Shown: piece after piece, positions 32,230 through 40,676 of the stretch
Layout of the letters: each line of letters opens with the position of its first letter
Position numbering within the stretch: position 1 is the stretch's first letter
Assembly: GCA_958296405.1 (NCBI GenBank)
Contig: OY282519.1
Location: 558,001 to 622,000, forward strand
DNA from: an uncultured Pseudomonadales bacterium
GTDB taxonomy: Bacteria > Pseudomonadota > Gammaproteobacteria > Pseudomonadales > Azotimanducaceae
Direction of reading: 5' to 3'
Length of the DNA stretch: 64,000 nucleotides
Translations under genes and position numbers: made by a program
The notes under the pieces: model-generated
Seen by the model: the letters and a program-made list of their open reading frames with translations, nothing else
Told to the model about the DNA's origin: nothing
Database searches by the model: none

Positions 32230-32994
32230 CTATCCCTTCAATAGCGGCGTGTCGTAAGTGCGCAGATTGTCCACCATCAGGTACTGCTTCAAGTAGTGCG
32301 TACAGAGATAAAACGGCCCGGTGTCAAACAGCGCGACGGCCATCTTGAAGACGTAGCTGCTAGCCGCGATCACGATCATCGCCTTGAGCGTGAAGTCTCC
32401 CGCCAAATAGGCGGCGCCGAACGTCACCGTCACCACCATGACCGAATCCACCAGTTGGCTCGTGAGGGTGGAAAAGTTGTTGCGTATCCACAGGTGGCGG
32501 CCGCGCGTCAGCCGCTTCAGCAGGTGGAACATTTGCACATCGCAGAACTGGGCGGCGATGTAGGCGAGCATCGAGGCGAACACCGCGCCGGACGTGCAAG
32601 CGAAGATGAGCTCATACAGCTCCACGCTGCCAGAGACGATGGCGCCGTTCGGCAAGGAGATGTCTTCCGCGAGTTCCAGCACCTGCCAAGGCGCCGGTTG
32701 GTCGGATGCCGGCATTGAGTTGCCAAGCCATAGGCAGCCGAGGATGAAGAAGTTGAGCGCGAGGCCCAGCCCCACGAGGAAGTTCGCGCGGCGGCGGCCG
32801 TAAAGCTCGCTGATGAGGTCTGTGCAGAGGAAGGTGAGCGGATAGGGCAGCACGCCAACCGCCAGCGTCAGGGGGCCCCATTGCATGAAGCGCGTGATGC
32901 CAATGATGTTCAGCATCGTCATCGCGCACAGAAAGAAACCGGCGAGAACGAGAAACACGCGCTCGCGGCGTTCGTCGAGGCGGCTTTGTGTCAT
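32230..32994 (-). CDS. Queuosine precursor transporter (YhhQ family)
   Basis: 254-residue inner-membrane protein with ~6 hydrophobic helices. LAVGVLPYPLTFLCTDLISELYGRRRANFLVGLGLALNFFILG and AQFCDVQMFHLLKRLTRGRHLWIRNNFSTLTSQLVDSVMVVTVTF are the YhhQ signature, including the charged FCDV..H/R segment. In E. coli YhhQ imports preQ0/preQ1 for queuosine in tRNA. Other queuosine genes are absent here, although the distinct enzyme GluQ, which acts on queuosine in tRNA-Asp, is present at 50567. It starts 8 bases after the SDR stop. Confidence 0.9.
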   Translation of the reverse strand: MTQSRLDERRERVFLVLAGFFLCAMTMLNIIGITRFMQWGPLTLAVGVLPYPLTFLCTDLISELYGRRRANFLVGLGLALNFFILGCLWLGNSMPASDQPAPWQVLELAEDISLPNGAIVSGSVELYELIFACTSGAVFASMLAYIAAQFCDVQMFHLLKRLTRGRHLWIRNNFSTLTSQLVDSVMVVTVTFGAAYLAGDFTLKAMIVIAASSYVFKMAVALFDTGPFYLCTHYLKQYLMVDNLRTYDTPLLKG

Positions 32995-33002
32995 GTTGGC
33001 CC

Positions 33003-33698
33003 TTAGCGTTCTATCTGGCCGAGGTTAGCGTGCAGCAGCGCGCCGTTCAGCAGGGGGTGGCGCGCCGCGAACAGGAGCAGCGCGGCCACTTCGTCTGGCT
33101 CGACGAGGCGCCCGAAAGTCGACAGCGACGCGACGTCCTGGAGCGCTTCCGGCGGCATGTGCTCGCGCAGCATCGCTGTGTCCGTAAAGCCGGGGCACAC
33201 GCACACGGTGTGGATGCCGGTGCCGGCCAAGTCCTGACAAGTGGCGCGCATCATGCCAGCCACGGCGTGTTTGGCCGTCACATAGCTAAATGCGCCCGGC
33301 ACGCCCTTTTCGGACAGCGTGGAGCCGACATAGAGAATGCTCGATCCGCGCCCCATGTGCGGAATGACGAAGCGGTTCAGCGTGTTCGGCGCCACGACGT
33401 TCACTTCGAGGGAATCCCGGAGCGCGGCGCTCGATGCGTCGGTGGCCGCGTCGCTGACGAGGCGCGCCGCGTTATGCAGCAGCGTGATTTCCCTCGCCGC
33501 GGCCAATTGCGGCGCGAGCTGCGCGCGGATGTCCGTGAGAAACGCTGGTTGCGATAGGTCGCAGGCGATGTTCAGGGCTTCGGGCACCGGGCACGGACGC
33601 CGCGACAGGTTGACCACCGCGTAGCCGGCGCCGGCGAACGCCGTCGCAGCGCTAGCGCCGATGCCCCCGGAGCCGCCGGTGAGCAACAGGAGTTTCAC
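33003..33698 (-). CDS. Short-chain dehydrogenase/reductase (SDR)
   Basis: 231 residues from a GTG (VKLLLLTGGSGGIGASAA) four bases after the HAD stop; longer in-frame starts lie inside the HAD gene and do not match. Motifs: TGGSGGIG for the dinucleotide, LLHNAARL for NNAG, YVGSTLSEKGVPGAFSYVTAKHAVAGM with the catalytic Ser, Tyr and Lys, and VCPGFTDTAML. The central acidic residue after strand two is missing (VVNLSRRPCP), suggesting NADP preference. It is followed by the YhhQ transporter. Substrate unknown. Confidence 0.87.
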   Translation of the reverse strand: MKLLLLTGGSGGIGASAATAFAGAGYAVVNLSRRPCPVPEALNIACDLSQPAFLTDIRAQLAPQLAAAREITLLHNAARLVSDAATDASSAALRDSLEVNVVAPNTLNRFVIPHMGRGSSILYVGSTLSEKGVPGAFSYVTAKHAVAGMMRATCQDLAGTGIHTVCVCPGFTDTAMLREHMPPEALQDVASLSTFGRLVEPDEVAALLLFAARHPLLNGALLHANLGQIER

Positions 33699-33702
33699 CG
33701 CG

Positions 33703-34398
33703 TCAGTCCAGGATGGCGTCCGCGAACTCGCGCAGGTTCGGGAAAGTCCAATCTGGCTGCGCGGAGGCATCTTGGGCGGCGCCGACAGCGCCTTGGTTAC
33801 GGTCGATCCACACCGTGTCCATGCCCAGTTCGGCAGCCGGCGCAACGTCGTGAAACAGGCTCTGCCCCACATGCAGCACCTGTGACGGCCGCTGCCCCAA
33901 GCGCTCAAGGGCGGTTTGGAACATCACCGGGTTCGGCTTGTAGCAGCCGGTTTGCTGCGCGGTGACCACCGCTGCAAAGCGCGCCCCCAGCACCGCGTTG
34001 GTGGTGGCGAAGAGATCGTCATCAACGTTCGAGACGATGGCGAGATCGAACCGCGCTGCAAGCCGCCCCAACGCTTCCAGCGTGTCTGCAAACGGCGGCG
34101 ACGCGGCCAGCGCCGGCGGGAAGCCGTCCAGCTCCTCCGCGCTGGGCAAGAACGCGAGCCGGGTGCCGAGTTGGCGCAGCACATCGCGCAGCACGTCCGC
34201 GTAGCTTCCGCCAGCAGCCTGCAAGACGGGCTCTGTCCGCGAAAAGAAGGTGAGGATGAACTCGTCGATGACGTGGGCGTCATGGCGCAGCAACACCGGC
34301 TGCAGATAATCGACGATGCCGCGCTGCCAATCGACCAGCGTACCGTAGCAATCGAACGTCAACGCCTCGTATGCGTCGGGGTCGATTTCGGTGGCCAT
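33703..34398 (-). CDS. HAD-superfamily hydrolase, haloacid dehalogenase type II-like
   Basis: 231 residues from the ATG with GGAG eight bases upstream (MATEIDPDAYEALTFDCYGTLVDW). Motif I DCYGTLVD supplies the nucleophilic Asp; motif II IVSNVDDD has the Ser/Thr; motif III Lys is in GCYKPNPVMF; motif IV is HVGQSLFHDVAPAAELGMDTVWIDR. The CYGTLVDW phrase and helical cap are those of type II 2-haloacid dehalogenases and their phosphatase relatives. Its natural substrate is therefore open: it may release halide from 2-haloacids or phosphate from a small metabolite. It is followed without gap by the SDR. Confidence 0.85.
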   Translation of the reverse strand: MATEIDPDAYEALTFDCYGTLVDWQRGIVDYLQPVLLRHDAHVIDEFILTFFSRTEPVLQAAGGSYADVLRDVLRQLGTRLAFLPSAEELDGFPPALAASPPFADTLEALGRLAARFDLAIVSNVDDDLFATTNAVLGARFAAVVTAQQTGCYKPNPVMFQTALERLGQRPSQVLHVGQSLFHDVAPAAELGMDTVWIDRNQGAVGAAQDASAQPDWTFPNLREFADAILD

Positions 34399-34483
34399 GC
34401 GAATCTCCAAGCCGAAAGCGGCTGACGCCTGACGCGGGCTGTCTGAATGCCTCGCCGCGGCGCCGCGGGGCAAACCAGCGATT

Positions 34484-34873
34484 CTACTCCGTCCGAATCT
34501 GCGAGACGATCAAGCCGCAAAAGCTCTCTTGCCCGCGCTCGAACACCCAGCCCATGTGGCGGCCGCATCCTTCGCAATGGGCGAGCCGCCAACTGAAGCC
34601 GGGGAACCAGCTGTCGGCGGCGATGGGCGAGCCGACGACTTCAACCCCAGGGGCTTGCGCGTAGCAGCCGAAGTGGTGGGTGACGCCGTAGGGGTTCGTC
34701 ATGGCGTGTTCATGGGTGCCCATCACCTCGATGCGGTCCGCAGTGTGGGCGATGACATGTTCGCAGGCGGTGCAGTACAAATAGCCGCCGCGGGCACGGT
34801 CCGTGGGCTCCACCAAGTCCTTGAGTTTGGGATCCAAGGTGTCTTGGCGCGTGTCGTCGAGCACATCGGCCAT
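34484..34873 (-). CDS. Bacterial cereblon-like (CULT domain) protein
   Basis: 129 residues; the ATG at 34873 is used, since upstream residues are not conserved. The domain is complete: GGYLYCTACEHVIA with the first Cys pair, GTHEHAMTNPYGVTHHFGCYAQAP, DSWFPGFSWRLAHCEGCGRHMGWVFE with the second Cys pair and three Trp residues, and FCGLIVSQI. In eukaryotic cereblon this domain binds thalidomide-like glutarimides in a cage of three Trp and coordinates zinc through two Cys pairs; single-domain bacterial forms are known. Natural bacterial ligands are uncertain, with uridine and cyclic imides proposed. It lies in a minus-strand run behind an FAD reductase and before a HAD hydrolase. Confidence 0.92.
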   Translation of the reverse strand: MADVLDDTRQDTLDPKLKDLVEPTDRARGGYLYCTACEHVIAHTADRIEVMGTHEHAMTNPYGVTHHFGCYAQAPGVEVVGSPIAADSWFPGFSWRLAHCEGCGRHMGWVFERGQESFCGLIVSQIRTE

Positions 34874-34961
34874 GGCGGTTCGGTGGCGGCTGTCGGAGCG
34901 CAGATTGTGTCGCCTTGGCGGCGCGCATGGCAACCGGCGCGCGCGGCAGCCGGCGCACGGC

Positions 34962-36164
34962 TCACAACAGCGTCTTCAAGTCCACCAGCGGGTCTGCCAG
35001 TTGCCCGGCATCCAGCTTCCGCCCCACCAATTGGCGGCACGCCATGAACTCCCGGGGCGAGTTGACGGCATCCACTGCAACCAGCGCGCCGGCCCGCAGG
35101 TGGAAAACGGCGAAACGGCGGGCTGCCATGTCGCCACGCACGACGCGCTCGTCGCCATCCGCGGCGAACCCCACCATCTGCAGCTTCAAGTCGTATTGGT
35201 CAGACCAGAACCACGGCACCGCAGCGTAGATCTTGTCTGCGCCGACCATGTTGGCCGCGGCGACCCGGGATTGCTCCATCGCATTGGGCACGGATTCCAG
35301 CCGCAGCCGCCGCTCAAGCACTGGATTCGGGTGATTGGTGCAGTCCCCCGCGGCATAAACATCCGGTGCCGACGTGGCGCAGCGCTCATCGACCACGATG
35401 CCGTCGCTGCAATCCAGCCCCGCCTCGGCGGCGAGTTCCACGTTCGGAACGATGCCGACGCCGACGATGACGACATCCGCCGGCACCAACGCGCCGTCCG
35501 CGCAGCGCACCGCTTGGACTTGGCCGTCGCCCTCGAAGCCAACCACATGGGCGCCAGTGCGAATGACCACGCCGGCTTCCGTGTGCAGCTGTTCGTAGAA
35601 ACTCGACATCTCGGCCACGACGACCCGTTTGAGGATGCGGTCTTCAACTTCAAGCACCGTGACCGAGAGGCCAGCCCGCACTGCCACCGCCGCGGCTTCA
35701 AGGCCGATGTAGCCGCCGCCGATGATGGCGAGGCGCTTGCCGGGCCTCAGTTCCAGCTTGATGGCATCCACATCCGCAATCGTGCGCAGCAGGTGGACGC
35801 CGCCGAGGCCCGCGCCTTCCACGTTGAGCGCGCGGGCGCGGCCGCCAGTGGCGAGCAACAGCTTTTCGTAGCGCAGCGCCTCGCCATCCTCCAAGGTCAC
35901 CACATGGGCCGCTGCGTCGATGCCCACTGCGCGAACACCTCGGCGCAGGGTGATGCCCTTGGTTTGATAGAACTGCTCGGCGCGCAGATGCACCCGGTCC
36001 AGCCCCTGCTCGCCAGCCAAATACTGTTTGGAGAGCGGCGGACGTTGATAGGGGAGGTGCGGCTCTTCGCCCACCACGACGATCTCCCCGTCGTAGCCGG
36101 CTTGGCGCAAGCTGGCGGCGGCTTGGCCACCAGCGTGCCCACCGCCAACGATCACGAACGCCAT
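34962..36164 (-). CDS. FAD-dependent NAD(P)H:ferredoxin/rubredoxin reductase-like oxidoreductase
   Basis: 400 residues. Motifs: FVIVGGGHAGGQAAASLRQAGYDGEIVVVGEE for FAD; LPYQRPPLSKQYLAGE; ATGGRARALNVEG; RLAIIGGGYIGLEAAAVAVRAGLSVTVLE for NAD(P)H; and DVYAAGDCTNHPN plus SVPNAMEQSRVAAANM for FAD closure. This is the putidaredoxin/BphA4-type reductase that passes electrons to a ferredoxin or rubredoxin partner of a hydroxylase. No such partner is adjacent. The start lies four bases after the uvrA stop on the same transcript, an arrangement I do not recall as common. Confidence 0.9.
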   Translation of the reverse strand: MAFVIVGGGHAGGQAAASLRQAGYDGEIVVVGEEPHLPYQRPPLSKQYLAGEQGLDRVHLRAEQFYQTKGITLRRGVRAVGIDAAAHVVTLEDGEALRYEKLLLATGGRARALNVEGAGLGGVHLLRTIADVDAIKLELRPGKRLAIIGGGYIGLEAAAVAVRAGLSVTVLEVEDRILKRVVVAEMSSFYEQLHTEAGVVIRTGAHVVGFEGDGQVQAVRCADGALVPADVVIVGVGIVPNVELAAEAGLDCSDGIVVDERCATSAPDVYAAGDCTNHPNPVLERRLRLESVPNAMEQSRVAAANMVGADKIYAAVPWFWSDQYDLKLQMVGFAADGDERVVRGDMAARRFAVFHLRAGALVAVDAVNSPREFMACRQLVGRKLDAGQLADPLVDLKTLL

Positions 36165-36168
36165 CGGC

Positions 36169-39030
36169 TTACCGTCCGTTCGCCTGCGCCGCGGCCAACA
36201 CGCGCTTCAGGAACTTGCCGGTGTGGGATTTGCGGCAGCGCGCCAACTGCTCCGGGGGGCCTTCCGCCACCACCGCGCCACCGCCGCCGCCGCCTTCGGG
36301 CCCAAGGTCGATGATCCAATCCGCCGTTTTGATGACATCGAGGTTGTGTTCGATGACGACCACGGTGTTGCCTTGGTCGCGCAGCCGGTGCAGCACTTGG
36401 AGGAGCTGTTCGATGTCTTGAAAGTGCAGGCCCGTCGTCGGTTCGTCCAAGATGTAGAGCGTCTTGCCCGTGTCGCGCTTGGAGAGTTCACGCGAGAGCT
36501 TCACGCGCTGCGCCTCGCCGCCGGAGAGGGTGGTCGCGCTCTGGCCCAAGCGGATGTAGGAAAGCCCAACATCCATCAGCGTCTGCAGCTTGCGCGCCAG
36601 CGCTGGCACGGCGTCGAAGAACTCGCGGGCTTCTTCCACCGTCATGTCCAGCACTTCATGGATGTTGCGGCCCTTGTAGCGCACATCCAGCGTCTCGCGG
36701 TTGTAGCGCTTGCCCTGGCAAACGTCGCAGGGCACATAGATGTCTGGCAGAAAGTGCATCTCCACCTTGATGACGCCATCCCCTTGGCACGCTTCGCAGC
36801 GGCCGCCACGCACGTTGAAGCTGAAGCGGCCTGGCTTGTAGCCGCGCGCCCGCGCCTCCTGCGTCTGCGCGAACAGTTCCCGCATCGGCGTGAACAAGCC
36901 CGTGTAGGTGGCGGGATTTGAGCGCGGCGTGCGTCCGATTGGGCTCTGGTCTATGTCCACCACCTTGTCCAGCAATTCAAGCCCCTCAATGTCTCGATGC
37001 GCCAGCGGCGTCACCGAGGTGGCGCCATTCAAGCGCCGCGCCGCGATCGGGTAGAGGGTGTGGTTGATGAGCGTGGACTTGCCGGAGCCCGACACGCCGG
37101 TGACGCAAGTGAACAGCCCGGTGGGAATCTCCACCGTCACGTTGCGCAGATTGTTGCCGCTCGCCGCGATGATGCGCACGCAGCGCTCAGGGGCCTCGCG
37201 CACGCGACGCGACGGCACCTCGATGCGCCGCTTGCCGGAGAGGTATTGGCCGGTGATGGAAGCCGGACAGCGCTCGATGGCAGACAACGCGCCCTTGGCG
37301 ACGATGCCACCCCCATGCACCCCGGCGCCTGGGCCGATGTCGACGATGAAGTCTGCGGCGCGGATGGCCTCTTCATCGTGCTCCACCACCAGCACGGTGT
37401 TGCCGAGATCTTTCAGATGCGTGAGCGTGCGCAGGAGGCGGGCGTTGTCGCGCTGATGCAAGCCGATGGATGGCTCGTCCAAGATGTACATCACGCCGAC
37501 CAGGCCGGCGCCGATTTGGCTGGCCAAGCGGATGCGCTGCGCCTCGCCGCCGGAGAGGGTCTCGGCGCTGCGGTCTAGGGTGAGGTAATTCAGGCCAACA
37601 TCCACGAGAAAGCGGAGGCGCGCGCGAATCTCCTTGACGATCTTGTCGGCGATGGCGCCACGCCGCCCGGTGAGTCGCAAGCCCTCGAAATAGTCAAGGG
37701 TGCCGTCCACCGAACCGGCCGTGATCTGCGGCGCCGTCTTGCCTTCGATGTACACATGGCGCGCTTCTTCCCGCAAGCGCGCCCCATCGCAGGCCGGGCA
37801 GTTGCGCGTGGCCAGATACTTCTGCAGCGCCTCGCGCACACCGGAGGATTCCGTTTCCCGGTAGCGGCGCTCCATGTTGGGAATGACGCCTTCGAACGTG
37901 TGCCGCCGATGCACTTTGTCGCCGCGCGAGTTGACGTAGCTGAAGTCGATGCGCTCGCCGCCCGAACCATGCAGCACCGCAGTGCGCTGCGCCTTGCGCA
38001 AGCGCCGGAACGGCGCATCCACGTCGAACTCATAGTGCTTCGCCAAGCACTTGATGATGTGGAAGTAATAGACGTTGTGACGATCCCAGCCGCGAATGGC
38101 GCCGGCGGCGAGGCTGAGGCCGCGGTCTCCCACCACGCGGCTCTCGTCGAAGTACTGCTTCACGCCGAGGCCATCGCACTCCGGACACGCCCCGGCGGGG
38201 TTGTTGAAGGAGAACATGCGCGGCTCTAACTCAGAGATGCTGTAGCCGCACAGCGGGCACGCGAAGCGCGCGGAGAAGGCCAAGTCCGCCCGCGGCTCGT
38301 CGTCGCCGATGAAGCTCACCGTGGCCACGCCCTCAGCGAGGTTGAGCGCGGTCTCGAACGATTCGGCCAAGCGCTGCTGCATGTCCGCGCGCACCCGCAG
38401 CCGGTCCACCACCGCCTCGATGGTGTGCTTCTTGTTCTTGTCGAGCTTGGGCGGATGATCCAAATCCGTCACCAAGCCATCGATGCGGGCGCGGATGAAG
38501 CCATTGGCCACCAACTCGTGGAAGACGTGCAGATGCTCGCCCTTGCGCTCCGTGACCACGGGCGCGAGCAGCATGATGCGGCTGCCTTCGGGCAGCTCCA
38601 GCACTTGGTCCACCATTTGGCTCACCGTCTGCGCATCCAACGGCTGGCCGTGCTGCGGACAGCGCGGCTCGCCAACCCGCGCGAACAAGAGGCGCAGATA
38701 GTCGTAGATTTCGGTGATGGTGCCGACCGTGGAGCGCGGGTTGTGGGAGGTGGACTTCTGCTCGATGGAAATGGCCGGCGACAACCCTTCGATGTGGTCT
38801 ACATCCGGCTTCTCCATCATGGAGAGGAACTGCCGCGCGTACGCCGACAAAGATTCCACATAGCGCCGCTGGCCCTCGGCATAGAGGGTGTCGAAGGCCA
38901 AGGAGGACTTGCCGGACCCCGACAGGCCGGTGATGACGACCAGCTTATCGCGGGGAATGTCCAAATCGACGTTCTTCAGGTTGTGCGTGCGCGCGCCACG
39001 CACCGCGATCGAGCTCATCGAAGTGGCCAT
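36169..39030 (-). CDS. uvrA: UvrABC excinuclease subunit A
   Basis: 953 residues from ATG 39030 ([18 protein letters not shown]; a second ATG four codons later is equally possible). It is the damage-scanning ATPase of nucleotide excision repair. Both halves show Walker A (GLSGSGKSS and GVSGSGKST) and LSGGEAQR signatures, and there are zinc fingers CPLCG...CPECDG and CEACQGDG...CDVCQG. Length is normal for the family. I see no LexA box in the 330 bases upstream, so SOS control is not supported here. The FAD reductase gene follows immediately. Confidence 0.97.
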   Translation of the reverse strand: MATSMSSIAVRGARTHNLKNVDLDIPRDKLVVITGLSGSGKSSLAFDTLYAEGQRRYVESLSAYARQFLSMMEKPDVDHIEGLSPAISIEQKSTSHNPRSTVGTITEIYDYLRLLFARVGEPRCPQHGQPLDAQTVSQMVDQVLELPEGSRIMLLAPVVTERKGEHLHVFHELVANGFIRARIDGLVTDLDHPPKLDKNKKHTIEAVVDRLRVRADMQQRLAESFETALNLAEGVATVSFIGDDEPRADLAFSARFACPLCGYSISELEPRMFSFNNPAGACPECDGLGVKQYFDESRVVGDRGLSLAAGAIRGWDRHNVYYFHIIKCLAKHYEFDVDAPFRRLRKAQRTAVLHGSGGERIDFSYVNSRGDKVHRRHTFEGVIPNMERRYRETESSGVREALQKYLATRNCPACDGARLREEARHVYIEGKTAPQITAGSVDGTLDYFEGLRLTGRRGAIADKIVKEIRARLRFLVDVGLNYLTLDRSAETLSGGEAQRIRLASQIGAGLVGVMYILDEPSIGLHQRDNARLLRTLTHLKDLGNTVLVVEHDEEAIRAADFIVDIGPGAGVHGGGIVAKGALSAIERCPASITGQYLSGKRRIEVPSRRVREAPERCVRIIAASGNNLRNVTVEIPTGLFTCVTGVSGSGKSTLINHTLYPIAARRLNGATSVTPLAHRDIEGLELLDKVVDIDQSPIGRTPRSNPATYTGLFTPMRELFAQTQEARARGYKPGRFSFNVRGGRCEACQGDGVIKVEMHFLPDIYVPCDVCQGKRYNRETLDVRYKGRNIHEVLDMTVEEAREFFDAVPALARKLQTLMDVGLSYIRLGQSATTLSGGEAQRVKLSRELSKRDTGKTLYILDEPTTGLHFQDIEQLLQVLHRLRDQGNTVVVIEHNLDVIKTADWIIDLGPEGGGGGGAVVAEGPPEQLARCRKSHTGKFLKRVLAAAQANGR

Positions 39031-39363
39031 GCGTCCCGAGCCGAGCGACCTAAACCCGCCAAAATACGCTGCCGCCAAGTTGGTGGCAACCGTCTGGTCG
39101 GAGCTGGCGGTGCCGCGGAGTAGAGAGTGCCCTCTTTGCCGAACAACGCAGCGGACGAAAAGCGCCCGAGCGAGCCGCCTAGTCCGGGGCAAGCAACGCG
39201 GGTCGGATGCGCCATCTACCGATGCCGCGCTCTGCCGCCATCAAGGGTGACTTCACAACGGCAAAGCGGTCGGGACCTGCGTGCTCCTCCGCCGCGGCCA
39301 CGCCGCTCACATCGCCTTGCCCAACGACGTAGCTAGGCCCAGAGCCACGCTAGCCCGTGATGG
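39031..39363. other. Intergenic region upstream of uvrA, no gene recognised
   Basis: 333 bases between uvrA and the small gene at 39364 on the same strand. It should carry the uvrA promoter. The bases are GC-rich like the core genome except near 39364, and I see no CTG-N10-CAG box, repeat, tRNA or protein of a known family. The drop in GC to the left of the protease cassette begins here. Confidence 0.5.
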
Positions 39364-39576
39364 TCAAGGCCCTCGGCGCTCTACCCGATTGCCGAATCGC
39401 AGCCGATCACCACCCAAGGGGTGTTCAAGTCTGAACTGCGGCTTCTTGACTTTTACGCCTAGCCGTTCGAGATCCTCCACGAGCTTGTCATGTGACGCCA
39501 CGGTCGCGGCGTTTACGCTGGCGTTGCGCGCCAAGACGGCCTCCCTGTCAAATCGCGGCTTTCGTTCGGTGGTCAT
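39364..39576 (-). CDS. Small hypothetical protein, partner of the SDH_sah protease
   Basis: 70 residues, highly charged (MTTERKPRFDREAVLARNASVNAATVASHDKLVEDLERLGVKVKKPQFRLEHPLGGDRL). Its ATG follows the upstream stop by one base (TGACATG), so it is translationally coupled to the protease. Most of the sequence looks helical, with a KVKKP basic patch. I recognise no family. Its strand, coupling and lower GC make it real; whether it is an adaptor, substrate or inhibitor of the protease cannot be told. Confidence 0.72.
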   Translation of the reverse strand: MTTERKPRFDREAVLARNASVNAATVASHDKLVEDLERLGVKVKKPQFRLEHPLGGDRLRFGNRVERRGP

Positions 39577-39577
39577 G

Positions 39578-40426
39578 TCAGAAGTACGCCTTGGAATGTA
39601 CGAAGGATATCAGTTCTTCTCGATGCATGTAATCCTTCAACAGCTCGAAGTAGCTTCTGACGTATTCGTAGAGGTCTCGGTTGCTCTCCAAATTTTCGAT
39701 TTTGAGATTCACCTCGTCTCGCAGCGTCTCTCTGTTTATCGCTCGACCGTGGGAGTGCCAGCGTTCGGGATCGTTGAGCAGATCTGCGATTTCCTTAGCT
39801 CGTTGTTCCTTTATCTCTTCTGTGACCACCTCGCGGCGTGTCTCGGTCCTATTCCAATCCTTGAACTTGTACTTAGAAAGCCATTTGATGAGCAATTCAA
39901 TTGACAGTTCCCTCGCCTGTTCAAATTGATACAGCTCACCAAGGTCTAGCTTTTCTAGGAGAGCAAACTCCGCAGTAGTGAGCAGTCCATCCCTAGCCTT
40001 CTCATTGAGACGCTCGAACTGGTTCAAGTACGAGAGGGCGGGAACCAGTTTACCGTCTCTCTCGATCTGCGGGTCCACTGGCCCTAGGCAGGAAAGGTAG
40101 TCCATCATGATTCGATCGGCGCTCAACGCGAATATGGTTCCGGCAGACATTGCACGGTCGGGCACGATCACTGTTACATCGCCGTAGGCATGTCGAAGGG
40201 CAATTGCCATCCGCTCGACAACTTCGACAACGCCGCCAAGGGTATCCAAGATGACAGCGACGGAGTCCTTCTTGTCAGTGAGCGCGTCGAGCGCCGCCCG
40301 CAGGCGGTCTTCAAGACCCGATAGGATCGGGCTGACAACGGCGACAACATTGGCATTCAGTGCCGTGCCGATTAGATCCAAGCGCTCTGTGAGCTGGGAC
40401 TGGATGTGCTTATCAACGGGTCTCAT
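39578..40426 (-). CDS. SDH_sah-family ClpP/crotonase-fold serine protease
   Basis: About 282 residues from the ATG at 40426 (another two codons earlier is possible). The SDH_sah block is clear: VAVILDTLGGVVEVVERMAIALRHAYGDVTVIVPDRAMSAGTIFALSADRIMMDYLSCLGPVDPQIE. AMSAGT holds the presumed nucleophilic Ser, and LGPVDPQ is the SppA/ClpP-type turn. There is no signal peptide or membrane helix, so it acts in the cytoplasm. The C-terminal third is helical and charged (ETRREVVTEEIKEQRAKEIADLL). The gene and its small partner have much lower GC than neighbours, suggesting transfer. Target unknown. Confidence 0.83.
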   Translation of the reverse strand: MRPVDKHIQSQLTERLDLIGTALNANVVAVVSPILSGLEDRLRAALDALTDKKDSVAVILDTLGGVVEVVERMAIALRHAYGDVTVIVPDRAMSAGTIFALSADRIMMDYLSCLGPVDPQIERDGKLVPALSYLNQFERLNEKARDGLLTTAEFALLEKLDLGELYQFEQARELSIELLIKWLSKYKFKDWNRTETRREVVTEEIKEQRAKEIADLLNDPERWHSHGRAINRETLRDEVNLKIENLESNRDLYEYVRSYFELLKDYMHREELISFVHSKAYF

Positions 40427-40676
40427 GTTCATCCGAACAAATTGGGAGCTTCGCCTGTGTGTCGACCGCAAACGCCGGCATCGAACTCCGGCGACCTAGC
40501 TGACCCACGAACCAGAGGCCCCAATAGCGGCCCCGCCGGCTTGCGCCATAGCTGCCTGTCCCGAACAGAGCGGCGAGAGTATAGGCTAGATGTGCAAGCG
40601 TGGCACACGGCGTTCTGGGCCGGCGACCACCCAGGCCCGCGCTATCATCGGGCGACGCTTCAGTTGGGAGAACGAG

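Noticed and set aside
39031-39120. LexA site before uvrA
   Set aside because: I searched by eye for CTG-N10-CAG and found none; absence is recorded in the uvrA entry.
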